Shown here piece after piece: positions 1 to 7,700 of a DNA stretch of 11,341 bases. Origin of the DNA: S141-55 sp964422065 (GTDB lineage Bacteria > Hydrothermota > Hydrothermia > WGAB01); contig CAYQZW010000058.1 of NCBI GenBank assembly GCA_964422065.1, positions 1 to 11,341 on the forward strand, written 5' to 3'. The stretch's first letter is position 1; each line of letters opens with the position of its first letter. The notes under the pieces are model-generated. The model was given only the letters and a program-made list of their open reading frames with translations, did not search any database and was not told where the DNA came from. Both the position numbers and the translations under genes were made by a program.

Positions 1-1668
1 GCTGCTGGGAAGACGACTGATAATACGGGGGCGGCGATTGTTGCTGGGGGGGCGCTGCTGTTCCTGGCGACCCCAAAACCTAAAAGCGCCGGGGAGGTTG
101 AAGGAGTTCACGAGATCCACGAGATCTTTTATAAACTCAATGGCGTCGGATTGATTCATCGTCGGAAAGACCAGGTCTGGTGGGTCTCCCTCCGAGGGGG
201 TAAGCCCCAGCCCCTGACCCGATTGGACGCCCCGGTTGAAGATTTTGTGCTCTCCCTGGACCAACAGACCCTCTATGTGATTACACAACTGGATGGAACG
301 TACTTCCGGGAGCCCAGACGGTCTATTTATGCTGTGGAACTTTCCACGGGCAAGGTCGAGGAAATCTTCAAATTTTCAGGCTTTATGTGGAACCTGGAGA
401 TTTCTCCTGACGGCCGGGCGTTGATCTTTTATGGCAATGACCTGAGTCGGGGGTTTGGCACCCGGTCAAAACTCTATCTTCTGGACCTTGAATCCGGCCA
501 ATGGACGGCTCTCACAGAGAGGTTAGACCGTTCCGTCGGCAATGCCTTGAATTCAGACTTTAGAGTCCCGTGTAGCAACCAGGGACCCACCTGGGGGCCA
601 GACGGCTGGATCTATTTCCTCGTGACCGACGGGCCGACCTGCCAGATCTATCGTGTGCATCCGGTAGAACAGCGGCCAGAACCCGTAACGTACGGGGAAT
701 GGTCTGTCGAGGGGTTCTCACTCTCCGCCCAGACGAAAGGGCCATGGGCCCTCTCTGCCATGGATTTTGTGGGGCCTGCTGAACTTTATTTGTGGTCGTC
801 CACTCAAAAGCCTCGGCCCATCACACAAATCGGCCGACGGACTTTCCGAGGGGTGTCTTTGCAAAAACCCAGAGTCCTGGAGGCTCAGACCCCAGATGGC
901 CTCACCCTCCAGGTATTCTACTTACCCCCTTATTCCACCAACGAGAAGCGGCCACCGGCGGTCCTTGAAATTCATGGGGGACCTCGCACGACGTACGGCC
1001 ACGCCTTGATGCTGGAGTTCCACTTACTTGCGGCAGCCGGGTTTGGCGTGATCTTTACCAATCCCAGAGGGAGTGAGGGGTTTGGTGAAGACTTCGCCGT
1101 TGCGGTCGCCCGGCACTACGGCGAGGGTGACTTCCGCGATTTGATGACCGCAGTAGACGCCGTGATCGAGAAGGGCTGGGTGGACCCGGAACGCTTAGGG
1201 GTGACCGGGGGCTCCTACGGCGGATTCATGACCAACTGGATCATCAGCCATACTCAAAGATTCAAGGCTGCCGTAACCCAACGTTCGATTTCCAACTTTG
1301 TGTCCTTCTTTGGGGCCGCAGATATCGGGTTCCGGTTCGCAGAATACGAGATCGGCGCTACCCCATGGAAAAACCTCCAAGAGTACTGGAAACGAAGTCC
1401 CTTAGCCTACGTAGAAAACATCCGTACCCCCCTCCTCATTATCCACGCAGAGCAGGACCTACGTTGCCCTATAGAACAAGCGGAACAACTTTTTGTGGCC
1501 TTAAAGTATTTGGGCCGGGAGGTGGTCCTCGTTCGCTATGAAGGAGAGAATCATGACCTCTCCCGATCCGGAAAACCCCACCATCGGGTGGATCGCCTCA
1601 AAAGAATCATCGGATGGATGGAAAAACACCTCAACCCCCGCCCCAAAGGTTCCTCCCCCATCCCTTGA
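1..1668 (+). CDS. S9 family (prolyl oligopeptidase-type) serine peptidase, 5' end cut by window
   Basis: The reading frame is open from base 1, so this is the last ~555 residues of a longer protein; a TTG at 151 is an internal codon, not the start. Family: acyl-aminoacyl-/dipeptidyl-peptidase-like S9 enzymes, which cleave short peptides with an N-terminal beta-propeller gating a C-terminal alpha/beta hydrolase. Propeller-like text is visible, such as YKLNGVG, a tryptophan-rich strand ending in PQPLT, and SPDGRALIFYG. The hydrolase part begins near residue 300 with an oxyanion-type HGGP (codons about 973-984). The catalytic triad is complete: Ser in GGSYGG (codon 1213), Asp in HAEQD (codon 1456) and His in GENHD (codon 1552), with family-typical spacing. 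About 100-150 residues probably lie outside the window, judging from usual S9 lengths. The first ~20 residues look unlike a propeller blade. Localisation cannot be judged without the N terminus. No terminator follows; the next promoter begins in its last codons. Confidence 0.9.
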   Translation, partial: AAGKTTDNTGAAIVAGGALLFLATPKPKSAGEVEGVHEIHEIFYKLNGVGLIHRRKDQVWWVSLRGGKPQPLTRLDAPVEDFVLSLDQQTLYVITQLDGTYFREPRRSIYAVELSTGKVEEIFKFSGFMWNLEISPDGRALIFYGNDLSRGFGTRSKLYLLDLESGQWTALTERLDRSVGNALNSDFRVPCSNQGPTWGPDGWIYFLVTDGPTCQIYRVHPVEQRPEPVTYGEWSVEGFSLSAQTKGPWALSAMDFVGPAELYLWSSTQKPRPITQIGRRTFRGVSLQKPRVLEAQTPDGLTLQVFYLPPYSTNEKRPPAVLEIHGGPRTTYGHALMLEFHLLAAAGFGVIFTNPRGSEGFGEDFAVAVARHYGEGDFRDLMTAVDAVIEKGWVDPERLGVTGGSYGGFMTNWIISHTQRFKAAVTQRSISNFVSFFGAADIGFRFAEYEIGATPWKNLQEYWKRSPLAYVENIRTPLLIIHAEQDLRCPIEQAEQLFVALKYLGREVVLVRYEGENHDLSRSGKPHHRVDRLKRIIGWMEKHLNPRPKGSSPIP

Positions 1669-1693
1669 CAACGGACGTGACCTACTGTACTAT
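1665..1693 (+). promoter_or_regulatory. Near-consensus sigma-70 promoter for the DUF5916 operon
   Basis: TTGACA at 1665-1670 and TACTAT at 1688-1693 are separated by exactly 17 bp. The -35 matches the consensus fully and the -10 matches five of six positions. The -35 overlaps the stop codon of the upstream peptidase gene (1666-1668), so the downstream genes can be transcribed independently of it. Transcription should start near 1700, about 50 nt before the chosen start codon at 1754. This is inferred from sequence only. Confidence 0.75.
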
Positions 1694-1707
1694 TAAGATA
1701 GTACAGT
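1684..1707 (+). promoter_or_regulatory. Operator-like perfect inverted repeat over the -10 and start site
   Basis: ACTGTACTAT (1684-1693) and ATAGTACAGT (1698-1707) are exact reverse complements separated by TAAG. The left arm contains the whole -10 hexamer and the right arm covers the expected transcription start, the classic placement for a dimeric repressor that blocks RNA polymerase. The repeat is AT-rich, has only a 4-nt loop and is not followed by a T tract, so a terminator is unlikely. No regulator gene is adjacent, and I cannot assign the site to a regulator family. Confidence 0.6.
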
Positions 1708-1753
1708 CAACGATCCGATTGGGTTCTGCGTTTTACTGATGGGAGGTGCTGAT

Positions 1754-3901
1754 ATGTTTGGAATGCTGTTGCTGGCCTTCGTAGCGGCGAATGACACCGC
1801 CGGAACATCGGTCAAACAAGTTGAAGCCGTGTATACCTCTACGGCACCCGTGATTGATGGGCGTCTGGAAGACGTCTGGTTCCAGGCCAAACCCGTGACC
1901 GATTTTGTTCAACAAGAGCCGGATGAGGGAGAACCAGCCAGTGAAAGTACAGAGGTCTATGTCCTTTACGACGACGCCAACCTCTACGTGGCGTTCCGGT
2001 GCTATCAAGAAAAAGTGAAGGCCTGGGTCTCCTCCTGGGACAATGCATACGGGGACCGGGTCTCCTTGTACCTGGATACCTTTGGAGATCAGCGGACCAG
2101 TTATGGGTTTGAGGTGAATGCCCTGGGCGTGCAGGAAGACTTTCTGATCACCAACGACGGGCGAAGTTATGACGACTCGTGGGATGGGATCTGGATCGCC
2201 GAAGCCCGGATCACCCCCGACGGCTATGTCGTGGAAATGGCCATCCCGTTCAAATCCCTGCGCTACAAGGAAGGGTTAGAAACCTGGGGCGTGAACTTCC
2301 GTCGCCGGATCAACGCCAAGGATGAGACAGATTACTGGGCCCCGATGAGCCGCACCGAGGGGCTCCGGGTCTCCAAGTTCGGGACCCTCGTGGGGCTCCA
2401 TCCTCGAGTGATGGGACGATACCTGGAGATCTACCCCGTGGGCCTGGTTCGCAATGACAAGTATGCCGACACCCCTTCAGAGACGCGGCCCCATGTCGGC
2501 CTGGATCTCACCTGGAGCCCCGGCCCTCAAACCCAGGTGAATTTCACGTTCAACCCGGACTTCGGAGAGGTGGAAGCAGACCCCTACAAAGTGAACCTTT
2601 CCAAATACCGTCTCTTCTTTGAAGAGAAACGGCCGTTTTTTACAGAAGGCTCCGAGTACTTCCGTGTGCGGTCCATGACCGGGATGAACATGGGACCGAT
2701 GATCTACTTCTTTTACAGCCGGAACGTGGGCCGAAAACTCTGGACCGGCGAGGAAGTGCCGATCTCCATGGGCGCAAAGTTCACCCATAAATCCACACGA
2801 TGGGAAATCGGCTACTTGTTGGTCCGGACCGAGCCCAAGACCTCGGAGATCGATTCGGAGCCTCTGGCCTACTTTTCGGTCTTCCGCCCCAAATACACGC
2901 TTTTCGGCAACTCCACTCTGGGCCTGTTCCTGGGGACCAAAGAATCGCCCACAGTCCATGCCCATACCCGAGTTGCGAGCATGGACCTGAACTTGATGAG
3001 TTCCACAACCGTATTCCGTGTCATTGGCGCCGTTGCCGACATCCAGCCGTTTGGCGATTCCCAACGTACCCTGGGAAAGTATGCAGACGTGAACTACACC
3101 TACCAGGGCCGAACCTGGCTTTCCATGGTGGGGCTGACCTATATTGACGACAAGTTTGATATCAACGAGTTGGGGTTCGTCGGTCTGCCCGGCGTTCTCT
3201 CCGTCGGATTCTTCGGTGGGCCCATGTTCTTCCCGAAGACCGGGCCGATCCGTGCCCTCATGCTCGGGGCTGGCGGAGGCATGTTCCGGGAGTTTTCCGA
3301 AGGCGTCAACGAGTATTCCCTGGGACTCTTCCTCGGGAACCTCCAACTCCGAAATCTGTGGGGCGGCGGTGGGAACATTTCGCTCGGAAAATCTTATGAG
3401 CAGGGAAGGTACTACACGGATGTCAACCTCAACCTCAACATCCACAGTCCGTTTACCGGTGACCTGAGTGGGGGCTTATGGTCGTGGTTTGGCTACGGCT
3501 ATAACTACCGCCGGCAGTACTTCGCGTGGAAAGGGAACATCGGCACCTGGACGAACTATGCCCTCAACCCCTCGACCCATCTCAGTTTGGATACCCGAAC
3601 GGTGATTGAATTCAAGCCCGACCGTTCTCTGGAAGACGTGACCTTCATTGTGACCCCCCGGTTCACTTGGAACGTCACCCGGGACCTCCAGGTTTCTTCT
3701 TATGTCGAAGCGGTCACAACCCGAACCTCCGGCGAAGTCGGACGGGTCCGCATTGGAGGGCTCCTGAAATGGCGAGTGGCTCCGAAGAGTTGGTTCTACA
3801 TCGCGCTGAACGACCTGGAAAGCAGAGACACGACGACCCAGCAGTTCACCTCCCAGGAGCGCATTGCGTTGGTCAAGATCCGCTACCTCTTTTACTTCTG
3901 A
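1754..3901 (+). CDS. DUF5916 outer-membrane protein with N-terminal CBM9-like domain
   Basis: The start is set at ATG 1754 because GGAGGTG (1742-1748) lies 5 nt before it; the in-frame ATG at 1739 would put this Shine-Dalgarno inside the gene. The 715-residue product opens with a short hydrophobic stretch (residues 1-12) that may be a signal sequence, although it lacks basic residues. Residues ~22-205 resemble the carbohydrate-binding-module-9-like fold common in this family (IDGRLEDVWFQA, then VYVLYDDANLYVAF). The DUF5916 signature follows at ~265-302: NPDFGEVEADP, NLSKYRLFF and EKRPFFTEGS. The rest alternates aromatic and polar residues as in beta-barrels and ends in LFYF-stop, a typical outer-membrane C terminus. 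Function is unknown: a transport or surface-binding role at the outer membrane is inference, and sugar binding is not shown. It is the first gene behind the 1665 promoter and overlaps the next gene by one base. Confidence 0.88.
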   Translation: MFGMLLLAFVAANDTAGTSVKQVEAVYTSTAPVIDGRLEDVWFQAKPVTDFVQQEPDEGEPASESTEVYVLYDDANLYVAFRCYQEKVKAWVSSWDNAYGDRVSLYLDTFGDQRTSYGFEVNALGVQEDFLITNDGRSYDDSWDGIWIAEARITPDGYVVEMAIPFKSLRYKEGLETWGVNFRRRINAKDETDYWAPMSRTEGLRVSKFGTLVGLHPRVMGRYLEIYPVGLVRNDKYADTPSETRPHVGLDLTWSPGPQTQVNFTFNPDFGEVEADPYKVNLSKYRLFFEEKRPFFTEGSEYFRVRSMTGMNMGPMIYFFYSRNVGRKLWTGEEVPISMGAKFTHKSTRWEIGYLLVRTEPKTSEIDSEPLAYFSVFRPKYTLFGNSTLGLFLGTKESPTVHAHTRVASMDLNLMSSTTVFRVIGAVADIQPFGDSQRTLGKYADVNYTYQGRTWLSMVGLTYIDDKFDINELGFVGLPGVLSVGFFGGPMFFPKTGPIRALMLGAGGGMFREFSEGVNEYSLGLFLGNLQLRNLWGGGGNISLGKSYEQGRYYTDVNLNLNIHSPFTGDLSGGLWSWFGYGYNYRRQYFAWKGNIGTWTNYALNPSTHLSLDTRTVIEFKPDRSLEDVTFIVTPRFTWNVTRDLQVSSYVEAVTTRTSGEVGRVRIGGLLKWRVAPKSWFYIALNDLESRDTTTQQFTSQERIALVKIRYLFYF

Positions 3902-4185
3902 TGGCACACGATTCCAGGGTCTTAGAACTCCAGGTTCGGGTGAGACCGAACGCCCCAAAGACCCGAATCACCGGCCTTTTAGAGGACGGCACCTTGAAGA
4001 TGGACGTGGCTGCACCCCCCGTGAAAGGGAAGGCCAACCGGGAACTGGTTCGGTTCTTCCGGAAACATCTCGGGGGTGAGGTGGAGATCGTTGTCGGAGC
4101 AAGTCAGCGCTTGAAACGGGTACGCATCCGAAATCCCGTGGTCCACGATTGGAAGGCGATCCTCCTGGAGGAACCCCATGGGTAG
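3901..4185 (+). CDS. DUF167 (YggU-like) family small protein
   Basis: The 94-residue product carries the DUF167 pattern: VRPNAPKTRITG near residues 15-26, then AAPPVKGKANRELVRFF, then IVVGASQRLKRVRI. Length and motif order match the family, which is widespread in bacteria and eukaryotes and has no established biochemical function. The start ATG at 3901 shares its A with the TGA stop of the DUF5916 gene (TGATG). No convincing Shine-Dalgarno is visible, so translation probably depends on ribosomes finishing the upstream gene. The frame is open further upstream, but only within the DUF5916 gene, and the family homology begins after 3901. Placement between an outer-membrane protein and a membrane phosphatase may be simple operon packing rather than functional linkage. 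Confidence 0.9.
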   Translation: MAHDSRVLELQVRVRPNAPKTRITGLLEDGTLKMDVAAPPVKGKANRELVRFFRKHLGGEVEIVVGASQRLKRVRIRNPVVHDWKAILLEEPHG

Positions 4186-4723
4186 CCTGTGGATATTTCT
4201 GGCCGTGTTCCAGGTCTGGGCCGGGGACCAGGTGGTGTACACGTGGATTCACGACGGTTGGCGTTCCCCTGTTGCGGATGTTGTGTTCCCCGTGCTCACC
4301 CATTCCATGGACAAGGAAATCCAGTTTGCCCTTTGGGCGGGGATGATGATTGGGGGAGGGCCAGAGACACAGAAGTTTGGGAAAGTTTTGGCGATTGGCG
4401 GACTGGCCCAGACCACCACGGTGGTGGCCCTGAAGTTCATCACGAACCGGCCCCGGCCAGAAGGCACATCCCCGCGCTACAACTCTTCGTTCCCCTCAGG
4501 CCATTCGGCGGCCGCTTTTTACTGGGCCACCATGTTGGCCTCTAAAGCCCCAAGGTATCGCGTGCCTTTGTACCTATGGGCGACAGGGGTGGGGCTCTCC
4601 CGGATCTATCTCGGACGGCATTGGCCCACGGATGTCTTGGTTGGGGGATTGATCGGGTACGGCTTTGCGCGGTTGACACTGCACTGGCGATGGGTCATTG
4701 GAGACTGGCAGATTTTCCCCTGA
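4178..4723 (+). CDS. PAP2-family membrane phosphatase
   Basis: This 181-residue protein has the complete three-part PAP2 phosphatase signature: K86-x6-R93-P94 (motif 1), P106-S-G-H109 (motif 2) and S141-R142-x5-H148-x3-D152 (motif 3). H109 and H148 are the expected catalytic histidines. Hydrophobic segments surround the motifs, so it should be an inner-membrane enzyme acting on a lipid phosphate or pyrophosphate such as undecaprenyl-PP, phosphatidate or phosphatidylglycerol phosphate; the substrate cannot be read from sequence. The N terminus is a hydrophobic segment (residues 1-16) without basic residues, either a signal or a first membrane span. ATG 4178 is chosen because GGAGGA (4167-4172) precedes it by 5 nt; it overlaps the end of the DUF167 gene by 8 nt. 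It is the last gene of the operon and converges on the GGDEF-ATPase gene. Confidence 0.93.
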   Translation: MGSLWIFLAVFQVWAGDQVVYTWIHDGWRSPVADVVFPVLTHSMDKEIQFALWAGMMIGGGPETQKFGKVLAIGGLAQTTTVVALKFITNRPRPEGTSPRYNSSFPSGHSAAAFYWATMLASKAPRYRVPLYLWATGVGLSRIYLGRHWPTDVLVGGLIGYGFARLTLHWRWVIGDWQIFP

Positions 4724-4739
4724 CGTTACAGGATTTTTT
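4719..4739 (+). terminator. Possible weak terminator for the PAP2 operon
   Basis: CCTG (4719-4722) can pair with CAGG (4729-4732) around a 6-nt loop, and six Ts follow at 4734-4739. The stem is only 4 bp, so the element is marginal. It overlaps the PAP2 stop codon and the 3' end of the opposing gene. On the minus strand no T tract follows the hairpin, so it would act only on plus-strand transcripts. Confidence 0.25.
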
Positions 4740-7700
4740 GGGCCTCTTCAAGGATTCGGCGGTGTGATTCCACGCGTTCCAAAAACGTCTCTCGCAGGGA
4801 TCGTTCCTTGATGGCATTTGCCATCCGCATGAGGTCATCCACACACCGCTTGAGCGAGGTACGGATCTCCCCTACTGGGCGATTCAAAGCCTGTTCAATT
4901 TGGTATCGGGTAAACCAGAGGTCTGGAGCGGGGATCTCTTTAGGAAGTCGCCTTAAGGCCTGTTCAATGAACGGGTAGGCACGTTCCGGGGCGCCGAGTA
5001 AAAAGAAGGTCCGGGCAAGGAGGTGTTGGTAATGGACCCAGGTGTGAAGATCCTCCTGCATAAGCAGAGGTTCAATAGTATTCAGGAGTTTTTGGCTTTG
5101 TTCAGGTCGGTCCCGAAGGAGGTGGAATTCTGCCCAGAGAAGAGCCAGCGAAGCCCAACTCTCCGTTTGCGGATGGGCTTGAAGGAGGCGCTGGATATGG
5201 CTAACCCATCGTGTAGCCTGGGAGAGGTTGTGGTCCCGGAGGGCAGTAAAGAGGCGTTGTTCTAAGAGATAAAGCCGGAGTTGAGGGACATCCAGGATGT
5301 CCAAGATGCGTTCACTGTGTTCAAAACACCGGTGGGCCTCGTCAAACTGACCCAACGTTGCGTATACCCGTCCCGCCTCTGCCAGCCATTTCCATTCGTT
5401 TTTGAGGTCCCCGGTCACTTCTGCGACGCCTAAGGCGTCTTGGAGATTCTTCAACGCCTTCTCAAGGTCGCCCTTCAGTCGGTAATACTCTGCGTATGTT
5501 GCGAGGACCTGGGCAATTTGCGGAGGATGCGGGAGTTTTTTGAAGAGACGTGCTGCAGCGTGGAGGTCGCGAAGGGCCGAGCCCAGTTCAAGGCGATAGA
5601 GATGGGTCAGGGCTTTGGCCAGAAAAGTACGACCAATGCGATAGGTGTCCTGTGACCGGATCGCGGTCGAAAGAGCGGTCCGGAGGGCATCGGTGGCGGT
5701 GTCAAGTTTCCGCCGTCGGAGCGAAATCAGGCCCATGAAATACGTAGCGTCTGAAACGAGGTCCGGTTCCCTGAGGGTCCGCGCAAACCGATATGCCTTC
5801 TGAGCAGCCTGGATGGCCTCAGTCAGACGATTTTGGGGCAGGAGGACATTCAGGCCTATGTGGATGTAAAGTTCCGCAAGTTTCCGGGGCTGTTCCTCCT
5901 CATTTAGGCCTTCAATCAGTTGGTCCAAGATTTCCTGTTCTTCGTGCCATTCGTAGCGTGCATGCAGGAGTCGAGCGTACCGGAATTGAAGGTCAGAAAT
6001 GGAGAGGATTTTGAGGGGGCGTTTCCGGGTCTTGTGTTTCTGAAGGACCGACTGATAAATCGCTTTGGCAGTACTGGCTGCCATAACCTCATTGAGGCGG
6101 TCCGCCGCCATCAAGGCCATGTCCAGAGATCTGGTCCATTGCCGAGCGGATCTGAAATGCATAGAGGCCAGGAGGGCGCGCAGGGCGTTCTCGGACGCGT
6201 TTTGGGCATAGTATTCCCCAAAGAAACGATGAATCCTTACCCGTCGCTGGATCGGAATGTTGCGGACCAGGAACGATCTTGTCCACGCGTTGACAAAATA
6301 GAACCGCGAATCGGATTCGTGGACGAAGCCAAGGTCCTTCGCCTTTTCAAGGTGTTCATAGACGAGAGAGGGAGGCGCACTTAGAAACGCCGCCACCCCT
6401 TGATCGTCAATCACCTCGCCGGTCAAAGCTGCGATACTTAAGACTTCCCAGGTTTCACGGTTGAGGGCATCTTTGAGGCGGGAAAGTGCCTCTTTGGGCG
6501 ACCGGGGGAGATGGGGTTCACCCGAAGCCTTGAAAACCGCAAGGATCAGGGTCAGGTGGAGAGGATGACCCCGTGTCACCTTCCACACCTGGTCTGGGGA
6601 AACCCCGTCGGTAAACGGCAGGAAGGTGGCGAGTAAGGCCTGTGTTTCGGATACAGAGAAAGGGGGGAGTTCGATATCCAGTGCAGGGCTCTTGAGTTGG
6701 ACTTTGGTGGACGGAGCAGCGGAAAGAATGAGATGGAGACCATGTCCAAGGATTCCGTGGATGCTCAAGCGATCAAGGAATTCTATGGTATCCGGATCCA
6801 ACCGTTCATAGTCTTCTATAAAGAGCAGTACTTTAGAGCGCCGGGTTAACCGGCTGAAGAGGCGGGTTAAGGTCTGGAAAATCAAATTGCGGCGGCTGAC
6901 TGTAGGGGTATCGGGTACACCGGGGATCGAGGGGATGGGGATGCCGAGGTCTGAGAAGAGAGGGGCGAAAAAGGGGAGCGTGGGGCCAAACTCTTGTGTC
7001 ACAGGACGGTTGAGTGCCCGGAACTCTTCAATTAAGGCCCCCAGGATCGGGGCCAGGGGATAGGGCACCGTGGGTGAGGGGTAGGGGCCAAGGACTGTCA
7101 TGCCCTGGTTCCGGAAGATCTCCCGGAGTTCGGAAAGAAACCGTGTTTTTCCCATCCCCGTTCCCCCTCTCACGACAACGAGAGGGGTCCCTTGCTGGAT
7201 CGCGGTTTCGACCTGTTGGATCTGTTCGGCCCGGCCAATCATTGGCGGGAACGTCTCCGGAACGTCCCATCGTCCCAGGTATTCCGTCTGATTTTTCCCT
7301 TTGTGTTTGGCGCGGGCAAGGGCATATTCCGCACGGCTCAAGAGGTAATCTACGGTTTGCCCGTCTTCTGGGGTCACTACGAACCCCACACTGGCTTTGA
7401 GTCGGATCGGGTCTCCTTTGACGAAAAACCGATGTTCTAAGATGGCCATGCGGAGTCGTTCCGCAACAATCTGAGAGTCCGCAGGTGAAGCCACTTGCGC
7501 CAGAGCTCCGAACCGATCTCCAGAGATCCGCGCGACATAGTCCCCTTTACGAAGGGTGGTCCGGATGACCTCTCCAACCTGGACCAGGAGTTGTGCGATG
7601 TGTTCTTCCTCCAGGCCTCGGATTTGGGTGTGGAAGTCGTCGAGATCAATCAGGAAGACCCCAATCGAGTGCCCGTGGCGAAGGGCGCGGTGGATCTCAC

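Noticed and set aside
109..126. Tandem 9-bp direct repeat (CACGAGATC twice)
   Set aside because: It encodes HEIHEI inside the peptidase, has only two copies, and shows no sign of mobility or regulation.
151..153. TTG at 151 as start of the S9 peptidase
   Set aside because: The frame is open to base 1 and the conserved YKLNGVG-type strand lies just before 151, so the gene begins outside the window.
1684..1707. Inverted repeat read as a terminator for the peptidase gene
   Set aside because: The stem is AT-rich, no T tract follows, and it coincides with a promoter -10.
1739..1741. ATG 1739 as start of the DUF5916 gene
   Set aside because: A good Shine-Dalgarno (1742-1748) would lie inside the gene; ATG 1754 is correctly spaced from it and opens directly with the hydrophobic segment.
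2477..3445. Long (322-codon) minus-strand open frame inside the DUF5916 gene
   Set aside because: It lies wholly antisense to a well-supported gene, has low-complexity His/Gly/Val/Glu-rich text without motifs, and is a typical codon-bias shadow.
3667..3900. Upstream extension of the DUF167 frame to 3667
   Set aside because: It lies in another frame of the DUF5916 C-terminal coding region; DUF167 similarity begins after ATG 3901.
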